A stretch of DNA of 64,000 bases from Rhodosorus marinus (GCA_029953675.1 JAMWBK010000002.1:1612001-1676000); one strand, 5' to 3'; shown: positions 1 through 12,676, counted from the stretch's first letter. Program-made: numbers and translations. Notes: generated by a model not told the origin, from the sequence alone.

Positions 1-3000
1 AACCTTCAGTCAGGTAGGTTCTTGCGTAGGATACAATCACATCCGTTTGAGCGACAGCAATGAACCGCAGTCCGTCTGATTCTGAGTGCAAAAATCCAAT
101 GCTCCGCAAACAGAGTTTCTACAACAACATGAGAGATCGAAACAGTCCCGTCATTGAGGAAGGTCTTGCCCTTCAGAACTCCACCACCATTGAGTTTCGT
201 CCTGATCTCGTTCGCTTCGGAATGCAGAGGCTGGACAATGACGCTGTGGAGTTCATGCGAAAACGGACGTGGGACATTGCCGCTTGTCTTGCTGATGAGG
301 GTGTCCAGGTCACTTTCAACGGTGACAGGATCCCATTTACGAGTTTCAGAGACTACGCCGCTCTGCATGGACGGGTAAGCTTTTTCGAGATATCTTCGGG
401 GAAGCGTGCAGCGTGCTCCGTTCCTAACCAAACTAGAGTGGTTTTCTAGGAACCGGTCTCAGATTCTTCGCTTATTTTTGGGAGCGGGCGGAGATTCCAG
501 TACGGCATGAGGATTCTCAGCGAAGATGAGAGATCGCCGTTGGTAGGAGTCCAGCAAGTCAGTTTTGTGAACAGCGTTGCAACGTACAGGGGAGGGTCCC
601 ATGTCCAACTTGTTCTTGAGCGGGTCCTCAAAGCGGCTGGAGCTACGCCTGAGGACAGGGTCTCCAACGCTATAGTCAGAAGCAATGTACTGCTCTTCGC
701 GAAAGCGACGTTGGACAAACCAAGTTTTGAGTCGCAGAGCAAAGAAATGTTAACAACGAAGGTAACCGACACATGTTTTGGACTCTGCTGTATCTCGCTT
801 CCCAACCGGACGTTCAGCTTCCAGGCCCTAACCACGAAGATGGACGAGCACTGTTGGGGCTTAACTCTTCTCGCTTTGTTCTTTTGAAAGCTTGACGAGG
901 CTAGGAACAACCTTAAAATGGCGGCGCGGTTTATACCTGACGTCACGAAGAGCAGTGGGCTAGTGGAGTTGCTTGCGAGGGCCGTGGAGAGCAATTCCTG
1001 GAAAAATCTTCAGGCTACTGCGAGGACGAACAAGAAGGATAGAAAGCATCTTTTGGTGCCCAAGCTGGAAGATGCGTTGAAGGCTGGAAAGAACGAGGGC
1101 GATCAGTGCACTTTGATTGTGACCGAGGGTGACTCTGCGAAGGCCTTGGCAATGGCAGGCCTTGCGGTTATCGGCAGAGACATCTATGGCGTTTACCCGC
1201 TGAGAGGAAAAATGCTCAACGTCCGGGACCAAGCCACGAAAACTGTAGCGAAAAATGAGGTACCGTCTTTCACGGATGGGTTTCACAGGCAGGGCTTGCA
1301 TGGAAATACTGAACAGGCTTGTTCGCCGACTCTTGTGCTCCTGGTTAGGAACTCACAAATATTGTGCGTGTACTCGGCTTGAGATATGGAGTTGACTACA
1401 GCAAGCCCCACGAAAGAGCGACTCTACGTTACCGCAAGATCATGCTCATGACCGATCAGGATCATGACGGGCATCATATCAAGGCTTTGATGATGAACTT
1501 TTTCCATCACTTCTGGCCGGAATTGCTGCAGTCGAACTCCTTCTTCGAGACTTTCTCCACACCTATTGTAAAGGCGATCCACCCGAAGCTGTAAGTAGAA
1601 TACGAGGACTTGTCTGACGCCGGCGATAGTTCGGCAACCTAACAAGCAAGGTTTGTTTACTTTTCAGGGGTGTAACTCCATTCTACGACCTGAAGGCGGT
1701 GGAGGAGTACAAACAAACACTGGACCCTGCAACCCTTGAGGGAACAACCTTCAAGTACTACAAGGGTCTGGGAACGAGTACCAGGGAAGAGGGACAGGAG
1801 TATTTTCGGGACATTGATAACCATCGCTCTTCATTTAAGTGGACAGAAGGTAAGCACACTGTACACTAATTCAGTTTGTGTAGTGATGGCCTCCGGTTCT
1901 AATTGAAGCTCCGCGGTTCACAGGCGCTTCGGACCTGATTGATATGGTGTTCAGGCGTGACCGCACTCAGGAGCGCAAGGATTGGTTTTATCGCGAGAAT
2001 CCGGGAACAAAACTGTTCAACAACAGAATCGTCGAATACGAAGATTTTCTCAACAATGAAGTGCTTGAGTTCTCGCGGGCTAATGTTATCCGCTCAATAC
2101 CAAATATCGTGGACGGAATGAAACCTTCGCAGCGTAAAATCATGTTTGCGTGCATGAAAAAGAATCTTTACCAGAAGGAGATGAAAGTTGCACAGCTTTC
2201 GGGGTATGCTGATGCGTTTTTAAGGTGCTCAGCGTCATCGCTGACTCCTAGAAGGGGGAGCTGACTTTAAATTTTGTCGATGAACGTGCAGGTATGTCTC
2301 AGAGACAACCGCGTATCACCATGGCGAGAGTTCCATACAGAACACGATAACGAAAATGGCTCAAGCTTTTGTGGGAGCCAACAATCTGCCGCTTCTTCTA
2401 CCAGGCGGGCAATTTGGAACGCGACTTCAAGGAGGTGACGATCACGCGTCTGCCCGGTGAGCGGAGAGCCTTTTTCAAACGCTGACTTTTTGCAGGGTCT
2501 TTTCGCTTAAAATATGCGGACAAATTGGCCGCTTTGTTATTGTAGATACCTGTTTACGAAGCTCTCTCCGCTCGTAAGGAAGATTTTCGTGCCCGAGGAC
2601 GACTTGATCTTGCGTCATAAGGAAGATGACGGCCAATCAGTGGAACCGGAAACGTTTTATCCCATCGTCCCGATGATTCTTATCAACGGAACCCAGGGAA
2701 TTGGTAGCGGGTTCTCAACAATCGTTCCTGGGTAGGGAATGCTCCTCTTCAGCGGAAACCCTTCTGCTGGTAGTGGCCTCTAAGGACAGCTCTTTTTCGG
2801 CTCTCAATTTATCAGTCATGATGTGGTTGATATTATCGACAATATTCTCAACATACTAGACGGAGGTAGATGCCAGCAGTTGAAGCCATATGGCAGGGGT
2901 TTTACGGGGACGATCAGCCAAGATGGAGGTGCGCCCGGTTGACGACCTCAAAGCCTTCAGGAGTTTGAGGGCAATCGAACTTTGCTCACGTAGTGGAAAA

Positions 3001-4180
3001 TCTTGTTTTCCCGCCTTCTCTTCGTATGCACCTCCAGAAACTGGGGACTGGATATCTGAAGGCATTATGGAGATTCCTACAGGAAACAGGGGCAAAAATC
3101 ATGCAAAAATTACGGAATTGCCTTTAGGAATGTGGACTGAGAACTATAGATCGCACTTGCTGGACATGGAGGCAAAAGGGGATGTGGTCAAGAGATTTAG
3201 GGAGAAGTTCACAGATTCAACCGTCATGTTTGACGTATATTTCACAAAGACTGGAGCAGAAATGCTTGCTGGAAAACGGCGGAAGGGAAAGGACATAATG
3301 ACCGCGCTCAATCTGCGGAAAAAAGTTAGCAGTGTGTACTATCTATTCGACGAACACGCCAACATAAGGCGCTTCAATGGGGCGGAACACGTGAGTCTGC
3401 AGCTCACATAAGGAGTTTATGTTACGGTCCTGGTGTTACCGGATCAGCCTGTGGCGAGTAAGACTAATGTTCACACCTTTATGCACTTCTCTCCGAAGGT
3501 TTTGGAAGAATTTGTGGATGTCCGAATGGATAAGTACGCGGCAAGAAAGGCAGCAGCTCTTGCCAAATTGCAGGAAGACCTTGCCAGCCTGGAGACTAAG
3601 ATGCGCTTCAGCAAACTAGTTAACTCTGGAAAGCTTAAACTATTCAATCGACCGTTGGAGGAGATTGCGGCGGAGCTGAACAGTCTGAACTTCAATGCCG
3701 TAGGTGGCAACTTGCTTGGGTACTCCTACCTCTTGAACACTTCTTTCTCGCAACTTACCGCCGAGGCCATCGACGTCCTTTCAAAAAAGTATAATAAGGT
3801 ATTCGGTCATCGCCGCTTTCCAGGTTGGACCTCGCCCTTGTGAGCGCATGTGAGTTGATGAGTTTGAACGTTCTTTTGTTACGCAGGTCGCAGACGACGT
3901 GAAACAATTAGAGGAGGCATCTCCAAGCGATTTGTACCGAGAAGACTTGAAAGAGCTCCTAAAGGCGATCCGGGAAGAGTCCCGGCCCGGTAAAAGCATG
4001 GCTGTTGTCGACCGAGCCCATCAAAGCGAGCTTCGTCAAGACCGTGAAGAAGAGTACATGGGCAGAATAGAGCAGCTCATCCGCCGATTGAATCGGACGA
4101 GTACTCCTGGTAGTAAGGTGGATGAGGGCGATTCTTCTGGGGAACAAGCTACGAAACTCGCAATGGGTGGGAGCCTCTAA
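1..4180 (+). CDS. TOP2: DNA topoisomerase II (5' partial, multi-exon)
   Basis: Type IIA topoisomerase, the ATP-dependent nuclear enzyme that passes one duplex through a break in another. The ATPase domain lies upstream of the window; the transducer domain begins at about 70 (FYNNM, then the [10 protein letters not shown] stretch near 555). The TOPRIM domain shows [13 protein letters not shown] (about 1120), [11 protein letters not shown] (about 1195) and [12 protein letters not shown] (about 1455). The breakage-reunion domain has [12 protein letters not shown] (about 2105), AYHHGES (about 2310) and the catalytic Tyr in SARY, whose codons are joined across the intron ending at 2544. C-terminal helices run through 3480-3810, and the protein ends at 4180 after a short charged tail, shorter than the long tail of animal enzymes. 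I count about ten short introns, for example 375-449, 1260-1348, 1850-1921, 2204-2290 and 2456-2544. TOPRIM usually reads DHDGSH; here it is DHDGHH. The gene converges on NPL4. Confidence 0.95.
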
Positions 4181-4657
4181 TTGCTGCAACTTCATCGACT
4201 GTCGTCGAGGCTCACTGCTGTAGGGATTAACGCGAGAACATGGAGCGTTCTCGAAATAAACCAAGGTTATTTTGTTTTTTCGCTTTTGCTTCCCGTTTAC
4301 TTCATGCCCGGCGTTCAAGGTGCCGATGCTGGGTCTGCGGTCCATCGCTCAAGATCGTTCCTTCGCTTGAAACTAATGACCAACAACAGATTGCGGCCGC
4401 ACAAGTCATCACTTATGAAGTTCATCAACTTCGCTGAGGCCGCTCATGCAACTAATGACCAACACCAGATTGCACTGCTGTGCTTACTGGGGCCGCATAA
4501 GTCATCACCTATGAAGTTCATCAACTTCTCTGAGGCAGCTCATGGGGAGCGACTAGGTGTACCGTGGTCAAGCGGATGGCGGGCTACGACAACTATGCAA
4601 AAGCGCGAAAAGAGCGGCATATTTTACATCGCCCAGGTGCTAACTATACAACCTACA
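4181..4657 (+). other. Inter-gene spacer holding an in-frame ORF downstream of the topoisomerase stop
   Basis: After the topoisomerase II stop (4178-4180) the same frame stays open to 4750, about 190 codons, overlapping the last NPL4 exon on the other strand. The ORF has no ATG near its beginning, no recognisable domain, and contains a duplicated segment. It is more likely 3' flanking sequence than a gene. No promoter or RNA gene is visible. Confidence 0.4.
4371..4545. repeat. Two-copy tandem duplication, unit about 79-95 bp
   Basis: The segment starting AACTAATGACCAACA at 4371 recurs at 4450. Both copies continue into a shared block (AAGTCATCAC.TATGAAGTTC) and end near CTCATG. The second copy has about 17 extra bases after the first 25. 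The few differences inside the core suggest the duplication is not very recent. Confidence 0.75.
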
Positions 4658-6551
4658 TCAACTTACGAGCGCTTCCAGAATGATCTGATAGCCGCTTTCC
4701 TGAGCGGTAGGATCTCGCTGTTCTCTAACGATGTCAATCAGGCCTGGTAGCTCCCCCGAGAGGTCCATGAATCCCGACAGAAAATTGAGCAGGTGAAAGT
4801 CGGAAATCCTCCGCACGAATCTTGGTTCTTCACTGCTGTTCAAATTTTTAGCTGCAATGACACGCGAGGAAAGAAGTTCAGCAAGCTAGCTTCGATTTTG
4901 CCGCCGTTCCGTTAATGCGGTTTCTGAAGTAACGTACCAACATCCTCAATGAGCTGAGGAGCAATTTCGCGGTTCTCAACTGGGAACTTGGTTCTGAGCC
5001 AGCTCTTATGGCTTTTGATTGCAACATTAATTAGAAAGAATTCGGTTGGAATCGAATCCGTTTCAGCATTCTCCACCAATACCTTGTCGTGCGTGAACGT
5101 TCTATCCTTGTCCTGATATAAAACCCATCCCTCGGGGTGCGTCTTCACCTTGCCTGAGTTCCTTCGTTGCATTTCCGCCGGAGCAAAAACCCCGCGACGA
5201 TACATTTCTATACATTGGTTGCTTAGTTGATAAGAATTGAAGTGAATGCTCCCATCTTCACTCGGAGAGACCGTCAGAATGATGAATGCATCTGCGTCAC
5301 TCTCGCCAACCTCATCCAAAAACTCCACCTGAAGCTTCGCGGCAGATACTATGTCGTATCCGGAGAGAACAGCGTTCCTCGTTCTGTGCGAGAAAATCAG
5401 TCCAACCTGATACCCGTGAAGAGATAGAAAGGCAGAGTTGCATCCCAAGGTCAGGGTTACGGAAATGCACATCCGACACTAGGGTTTACAATCCTTAACC
5501 TCTTTCATCAGACTTTTTTTATGGGTCTAGAAAGCTTACCGGTAGCAAACCAAGCTGTCTACTCAACGAGGCTGCTCGTCTGGATAACTGCAGAGCGCCG
5601 GGGTTAGTTTGAATACTATAAACCTTGTCCGTGCCCTCCTGGGGAGGTTCGTAAATTGCTAGTACGTTCGTCTAATACAAGATAACAAACAAACATATCG
5701 TTTAAGTCGTAAAGGCATTAGAAACTTGATCCAATTCGTGGCGTGAGACTCGTGGATTGCGCAGTCGCTCACCTCTTCCTTCTCGATGGTGCCGTAGAGG
5801 ACGCCACATCGTTGTTGTTGGAACTGAATCTTCGACAGGTAGCTCTGGAACTCAAACGCTGCTTCGTTGTCTACTACAGCCACTTTTGTTCTTCCCTCTT
5901 CTTGCCTCTTGATAATGAAGCGGAATGCCTCCAACGCCGAACTCACGGCCATGGACATACCCCCATCAGTCCATACATCCTTCAGGGCCTGTTTTAGTCT
6001 ATCCTCCTTAGTTTCGGATACTGTGCAACTTGTGCAAACCATTTGTGGTCCATGAAATTTGCACTTTGCTTTCTGCTTAGAACACGGGTAAACAAGAGTG
6101 AACCGCTTTCCCTAAGGTCAGGTTCTTCCTTAACTTCAAAAAGGTTTTTTTTTTGGAATCGCAAAAACCAAGCGAACTAGACTAGTATAAGACGGCAACG
6201 AACCTTCTTCGAAGATGAGCTTTCGGGAGCACTTCCCGACACGCTTTCCTTCATACTTTCGGTCGCAGCTCTCGCGACATCTCCATTCATTTCGGTATCA
6301 TTCTGGACCTTTGGAGCCTTTGATTTCAAATAGACAAAATCCCCATTTGAGAGGCCCAAGTCGGAGATTTTCTTCTCCATGATCATCTCTTCTGCTTGAC
6401 CCTTGGGGTCTTTATACGCCTTGATCGCTCCCAGCGTAATATCTTCATCGCTTACAACCTGCGAATCCAACAATAAGGACAACAGCGAATCCAAACCCGA
6501 CCCGCTTCCTCTAATGGTGCTTCCGTCCGGCTTTTTGATCCTCAGAATCAT
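4658..6551 (-). CDS. NPL4: NPL4, ubiquitin-recognition cofactor of the p97/CDC48 segregase
   Basis: NPL4 pairs with UFD1 to bring ubiquitinated clients to the AAA ATPase CDC48/p97 in ER-associated degradation and chromatin extraction. Five exons join with GT-AG introns: 6551-6204, 6072-5773, 5671-5540, 5406-4938 and 4851-4658. The start ATG at 6551 opens a ubiquitin-like domain (MILRIKKPDGS). Exon 2 has the zinc-finger signature KCKFHGPQMVCTSC and the start of the MPN-like domain (QQRCGVLYGTIE). Exon 3 has AIYEPPQEGTDKVYSIQTNP, exon 4 VGLIFSHRTR and YQLSNQCIEM, and exon 5 ISDFHLLNFLSG, all matching the NPL4 family in order. The total of roughly 480 residues is slightly shorter than the human protein. 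It is tail-to-tail with topoisomerase II. The identification is firm; only the exon 1 donor (GTTCGT) is a weak splice site. Confidence 0.92.
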
Positions 6552-9500
6552 CCTTTCAACCCAAAACCAAAACTATTCTCCAAGCAGCGATCCCACCCAC
6601 TACAAAGTTCCTAACCTAACATCCCAAGTTACAACAACCGCCAAATTTTTCCGCGAACGGAAGGATACCAAGTAAAGCAATCCAATCTCTCTCTAGGAAA
6701 TCACTCGGCAGATCCCAAACAACCCTCTCACCAACTCAGCAGTCACAAATCCGCCACCAATACACCGCCTCTAGCTCACAGATTGTTCATCAACCAAGTC
6801 CCCTCTCAGAAGTTCCCTACTTTGAAATTAATCCTCCGATCAATTCGAATTGACTTGATGCTTCCATCACCACCTTGGTACATCGAACATCCCCGACAGT
6901 CAAATGCCCTATCCACATCCCCTCTATGCACTCACCGCCCCCCTACCCCTCCCCCGCTGTCCACTCCCAAATCGTCACTGACAACAGTGCGCATTTGTTT
7001 GCGTCACTATTATATTCAATCTATTTATGACGATATATTCTCATAAATAATTATAAACAATATATATCTTAATATAGACTGAATGATAGGGTGACGGTTA
7101 CATGACATGCTGGATTCGTAATTGTCCCACTCGGCTGGGACAATTAAACTTGAGCATAACTGTCATGGTTGTGGATGGGTCAGAATGGTCTGATTAGTTT
7201 TGGTATTCTAGATGGTACTAAATATTTCAGATGACAATTCAACTTGGCCCCATTCTTAATGTCCGGTTGCGGGAGTTTGGGGATGGATTGGCTCCGGTTT
7301 CGTAGTGTTCTGGACCGAGTGGTCCCGGCAAGGCTTTGCGGCCTCGAACGAAGCGGGGCCAGCGGAAGATTCGACTTTATTTGACGATTCGCGGCTGCTA
7401 ACTAGACATTTGCTGGGTTTATCACTGTTGTGTACAGCCCTTGTCGCCTGGGACATGTTAGGCTGGGTTCCTCGCGGCAGCACTTTTCAATGTTCTGGAA
7501 TGTTCCATGTTGTTCTATGCGCTGGAAACGATCTCCCTAGTAAGGCGAGAAGCTCTATCACTTTCCTCCGGGGCCTTTGGGACGTACGATTGTCCGCTTG
7601 AGAGGAACAATCCACGGCGTGCATAGAGGTGATCATTGATTCTAGTTCGGCATGAGTGATGCGGTTGGGTAAATAGATCGATCGACCAGAGGGCGAGAGT
7701 TCACCAAGATTCATTCTCCATACGATTCAATTCCTTGAACTAAATACCTTGCGTCATCCACCTTGAATATTGCATGCATTTTATCTACGGACATTTGAAT
7801 ATTGCGTTCTTCTGTTCCGAGCGAACTGTGTGAGCTCACTTTCGCATCCCCCACCTTATCTCAGGTGACCTCGGCTTAAGCATCATATATACACCAATGC
7901 CCTCAGACTTCTAGTCTCCGCTACCATGCTATATCAAGGTTTCCTGTTCGGCCCTTTCGTAGTGTATACAAGTTGTACGCATGGTGGTTCCTTGCTGTTC
8001 GTAATCAGAACCAGCTCTATAACCAGCAACCGATCCACAAAGCATTGGTGTTAGGTACATGGGCGGCTCTGAAAGAGACAAGAGGTATTTCTTTGGCTTG
8101 AAGGAAGCTGGGCATGGTTCGATCGCTTCAGGCAATAGTCGGCATCGCCCGGAGGATTCAAACCAAGGTCGTGACAGTGGGGAAGAGCGTACGCGGCAAG
8201 TGAACGAAGCAACGGACTGTGAGCCATGGCTGAGGCTCGAGCGAGAGCAGACGAGTAGTCATTGAACTTCCAGGACTTGCGTGAGCGCCCCTTGATTGGT
8301 CTGCTTTTCTTAGCTTTCTTGTGCTCTGCTCTGGCGTCCTGGCCTGGTCAAGCTAACAGGTTAATACGGATGCGGAGAGTCTCAGGTGAGCAAACACGGC
8401 AACCTTGCACCCTTGCCCTGTTTGTACTAGGAAGGAGAACGATTAGCACACTAGACGACTTCTCCTCTACCTGGGTCGTCCCACAACGAATAGCACTTCC
8501 GAGCATGCCTGGTGGTAGCTATTTTGTTGAGGATGGAAGTTGGCCAGTGAACTCCGGGCTCTCCGTACTTGTCGTTTATTTCAGAGTTTGCTCCACCTGT
8601 ATGGCTCCATGCTGGTTATGGTTGAGAAGACGTTCTTCTTTCTGTTGGTTTTGTTTTCTAGAGGGTGGAAGGTTTTGAGTGTGCCCGCGAAGATTATGCT
8701 GAAAGCCTGTAGCGGGCGGACGTGGAGGAGTGAACCAAAAAAGGTGACAATTCAAGCCCGTAGTGAAACCTGTCTCGTCGACATGGTCAGTAGACTATCA
8801 ACTACTATCAAGTTCATCATGGTCGAGTTTGGATATTCACATTCGGCAAACTTTTCTAATGAACCTGGCTCATGGAGTTTCACCTGAACACGCAAGAAAT
8901 CCCAATCTCTTGCCTTGTTGAGTGTTGCAGTCCATCCAGGTGCAGAGAATAACAAAACCAGATGCTACAAATTCGGACGCATGTCGACAACCCGCTTTCA
9001 AAAACTACGGAATCGACTTGATGAGCAAGGCTAACCCCTTCCCCGCACAAGGAAATTCTTAGGCTCCTGACTGTCACACAGCAAATATGAGCAACCTCGC
9101 CTGCAGTGACCAGTCTCTATCGACTCGGTCGTACGAGCAGCCAAGCTCAAATTTCCATCCCGTCAAGATCGGACCATTGATTTGTTGTTGAAATTCGGTT
9201 TGCCACAAGCATCCAAAAGACTATACTTGAAGAAAATAATCAGCTTGTCAACCTGCAGATCTAGATGAGAAATAGACTTCCCAGCGCTTCCATGATTTGC
9301 TCAGGATGAACAGGCTTGAGCGCCATTTTTGAGCTTTGTAGTGCTTGAGGATATCTCGCCCTCGCACTTGTTGCCGAAAATTCCGTGTGCGACAGTTTAG
9401 TCCCAAGTTGCTTGCTTTCTCAACGGGCTAAATAACTCATCCCCAGAAAAGGGCGAACAGTTCAGCCGCTGTATTGGACTGGGAATTCACTCACAGAAAT

Positions 9501-11072
9501 CGGTTAGCCGTCAGCCCCTGGAAAACCAATAGTTTTCTTTGGATAGTGAATTTTCCCGTATAATAGATTGGTTGCTAATCTACAAAATCAATTGATAAAT
9601 ATAGTATTTTCCGTGAGTGCAAATTGCGTATGAAGGGCCAGGGGCGAGCGTGACTCGCCTACATTTGTCGCGACCCCAGGACGCGATTTACAAAATCATG
9701 GAACCTAGGCTCTCGTTTAGGAATGGTATTATCCAATGATATCTGCTAGAGACGATTAGTAGACTATGAAGGAGAATAATTGGCCATCACCACACCGGCT
9801 TGGTCAGATAGTCTGTGTCTGATAGCACGAAAAGGGAAATTTGGTGAGTGGAATTGAGAATCCACAGTGATAGAAAGGGCTGGATGTCGATGTAAGCTGC
9901 AGAATTGTGACCGAGGGGTTGCCGGAGTCCACTATCCTAAGCAAAAAGTGGATTAGGCATCCGACTAGTGCAGGTTGCTTTATGAATCTAGTAAAATACA
10001 CGAGTCTGGCTTGCTAATAAGAAGTTTGGAGTCCTGCTGTAAAGCTACGAAAGCTCCTCATTTTCAGTCAAAATCTTCAGATGTTAATTGCCATATGGCG
10101 CACAACACGCAAAATTGGGCTAGTTTAAGTGTATCTGAGAAATATTTCTAAATATACGCTTCTATAGTCTAAATAATGATCATACCTGCACCTGAGGGCA
10201 TACGAAGGCGGGGTCATGAGGACGTGTGGGAATCGAGAAAAGAAACTTTTTAGTAAAAAAAGAAACTGATCTTAGCGTTTTTAGACCAAACCGCTCGTGT
10301 GGATATCACAGCAAATATTCGATTTTCAATATTTTAATGGAAAATACTGGATGGTACGTATTTTTTTTTCCATTGCCACTGGTAGGTTCTCATCTATTTG
10401 TTAAAAAGCGAGATGTTTTTATGAGTCTCAAAATTGATTTCTGAAAATTAGTACCCCCCACAATTACATCCGAAAGCTGCTTGCTTTTCTACTGTTCATC
10501 AGTTAACCTCAGCGTCTGGGAGTTAATCACCCAAATAATGCATATTTCAGATAGCTAGTTTTTTTAATGAATAATTCTTTGATATGTACGTACTTCCGAG
10601 GGGTGGCTAGGTGGGGAAGGCTGAAACGCATGGGAGGAGGAAAAGGGGGGGGAAGGGAAAGGGTAAATCATTCCTACGCTTTGGGTAACCTCGTTTGCTT
10701 TTAAAAAAAAGGTACAGGCTTGGCTTGGGGAAAGTTGGAAAGGAATAGCAAAAACTGCGGCTGGTCAGTTTTCTCATTTTTGTTTTCTTTTGAAATGTGT
10801 TGAGGCTTTTTGAGTCTTGAATCATATATGGATGTTGAACACTTTCCTTTGAAAAGTCTCGTTATAAGAAGGTACCAACGTAGGTGTTTGGAGTTGTTGG
10901 GGGAGGGAGGGGGGAGGGGGGGAAGGGGTGAAGGATACGGTGTTGTGAGTATAGCGGATGATCTGAGCTCCCTGTATGATTAGGAATACTGTACTGGGGT
11001 TTGGTGGGTAGTAAGGAAGGGCAAGGCGTTGATATAGACTTGCTGTGTTTGTTTTGCTAGTTGAAGAACGGG
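6552..11072. other. Gene-poor region, 4.5 kb
   Basis: No ORF here resembles a known protein and none is longer than about 140 codons. The first 200 bases must hold the NPL4 promoter. 7000-7090 is an AT-rich block with an imperfect inverted repeat. 8262-8678 (+) and 7487-7714 (-) are the longest open frames, but neither shows a recognisable domain. 10000-10560 is AT-rich with short A/T runs. The last 450 bases, upstream of the next gene, contain G-rich tracts. Confidence 0.5.
10628..10935 (+). promoter_or_regulatory. G-rich tracts upstream of the 11073 gene
   Basis: Two purine tracts, about 10632-10662 (a run of eight G plus several G3-G4 runs) and about 10899-10930 (successive runs of four to seven G), sit 140-440 bases upstream of the coiled-coil gene. 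Both meet the run pattern expected for a G-quadruplex on the plus strand. A regulatory role is inferred from position only. Confidence 0.35.
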
Positions 11073-12053
11073 ATGGAGGATAGGCAGCCTGTACCTCGGT
11101 CCGGCACTGGTTTGAGGTCTCGGAGGGAGTTGGGATCTTTTTATATGAGGAGAAAGGAGAGTGGTGAAGTAGGTGCAAGAAGTTCGGCGAATTTATATTC
11201 TACGCCAGTGTCTGCCCCGGTAGGTGGGGAGGGAAAAAAGTTCACTCCGAGACGGGCTCCGTCGTTTGCAAGAGGGGTTGGCAATGGGACTGGAGGAAAC
11301 CCAAACGCGCAAAGGAACCAAATTTACGACTCGTTTGCAAGACTCTCTCCGGCTGAGAGACAGCAGCTTGTTGACGGTCTCGAGAAGAGGATGGCTAATG
11401 GAAACATGGCAAACGGAGATATGCAGCGAAAGAGCCTTCCGAGACCGCGCTCCAAGTCGTTGGAAATTGAAACTCAGCTCTCAGATTCTTCTGATGACTT
11501 GAAACCAAAGGAGGACACTGAGAATCCGCTGATTGAGGATCCCGTTTTGGTTTCAACTCGGAGCAATCTTTCGGACTTTAGCGACGCTGAGGAGGTGGAA
11601 AGCGAGGAACTAGAAGGCGAGGCCCGTGAAGTAGGAGAAGAAGTCGAGCGATGGCTTAATGAGGGTTTAAATGAGCAGGCGGAGAAGGGAACTAGCAATA
11701 TTGGCTCGGCGGTGACCACCGATACAGTTTTGGAGGTGGGAGCATGCCCGAACTGCGAAGACTCAGCCAAAAAGATTCAGGCAATGGAGAGCACCATGTC
11801 GAAGATGCAAAGCGAGATAGTTGAGCTAAGATTGAAATTGAAGAAGAAATCAAAGAAATGGAACAAGCTGGGGATGCGTGGTTCAGGATCGAAAAAGGGC
11901 CAGTCGCATGTCGTAGATGCAGATAAGACGCAGTTCGATTCGGAGAGAATAATAGCAGAACTCTCCTCCAGACTCGAAGACACGGTGATGGAACGTGACC
12001 AATACATGGAAATCGCGAAGCGGCACATTGAGCAAGCGGTTGGAAACCAATAG
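11073..12053 (+). CDS. Uncharacterised Ser-rich protein with C-terminal coiled coil
   Basis: Single-exon gene of 326 codons. The first in-frame ATG is at 11073 (MEDRQPVP); the frame is open a few codons further upstream, and a possible acceptor (GCTAG at 11060) means an upstream exon is conceivable. Residues 1-100 are basic and Ser/Arg/Gly-rich, 100-210 are acidic with SDSSDD and EEVESEELEGEAREVGEEVE stretches, then a CPNC pair near residue 225 precedes a Lys-rich coiled coil (about 235-265) and a second helical segment at 290-325 (ERIIAELSSRLEDTVMERD). There are no catalytic motifs. The make-up suggests a scaffold or cytoskeletal adaptor, but that is speculation. G-rich DNA lies just upstream. 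Confidence 0.75.
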   Translation: MEDRQPVPRSGTGLRSRRELGSFYMRRKESGEVGARSSANLYSTPVSAPVGGEGKKFTPRRAPSFARGVGNGTGGNPNAQRNQIYDSFARLSPAERQQLVDGLEKRMANGNMANGDMQRKSLPRPRSKSLEIETQLSDSSDDLKPKEDTENPLIEDPVLVSTRSNLSDFSDAEEVESEELEGEAREVGEEVERWLNEGLNEQAEKGTSNIGSAVTTDTVLEVGACPNCEDSAKKIQAMESTMSKMQSEIVELRLKLKKKSKKWNKLGMRGSGSKKGQSHVVDADKTQFDSERIIAELSSRLEDTVMERDQYMEIAKRHIEQAVGNQ

Positions 12054-12676
12054 CGTTACCTTTCGAACGAGTTGAGACAGTGAAGGCATGCATATTCCGT
12101 CCTTGGCACACAATTTTTGAGCGCATTTAACAACATACCAAATCGTGCAGATATCTTATGAAATGAAATTATTGAAGATCAGACATCCCAACCTACCGCA
12201 ACCGGCTGTGCAGGAGCACTAGTATAATAGCGCTTGCACTTGGTGGGCCGCTTGTGGGTGAAATAACCTGAAGCTCTCGCGAATGAACATATTAATAAAT
12301 TTGAAATATCCTTTAAACGAACCGTCTGGCCCTCCGGTTTCGGATGCTCATGCATTGCATCATGTGTGATCTAAATCTGAATCTGACTCTGGAGTAAGCC
12401 GGCGGCTGCGAACCAAGGACTGATTCAGCAGATTTTTCCACAAGTAGGTCCCTGAAGATACTGATGCATCACGTACAGGAAGATGTGGGGAAGACGTGAA
12501 CCTCTTCTTATACGTGTGAGAGAACAGAACTTTTACAAGTGCACAAGCAAAAACAAATCGGAGTCTGTTCTTCGAGTCCATTGGATGGTACGAAAGGCTA
12601 GATCGGGCTCGTTTTCTTGTTCGACCTGTGGAGAGGCTTGCGTCGAACCAAGAAGAGCCGCTATTGGGAGAACGAC
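12054..12676. other. Spacer between the coiled-coil gene and the TrmH-like gene
   Basis: It holds the 3' flank of the upstream gene and the presumed promoter of the downstream one. The minus-strand ORF at 12360-12851 overlaps the TrmH-like first exon and shows no recognisable domain, so I treat it as a shadow. Confidence 0.4.

Noticed and set aside
446-994. Minus-strand ORF of 182 codons
   Set aside because: Antisense of topoisomerase II exons with strong family motifs.
8262-8678. 138-codon ORF in the gene-poor region
   Set aside because: No ATG-linked promoter context, no domain, and high Cys/Trp/Leu without pattern; likely random.
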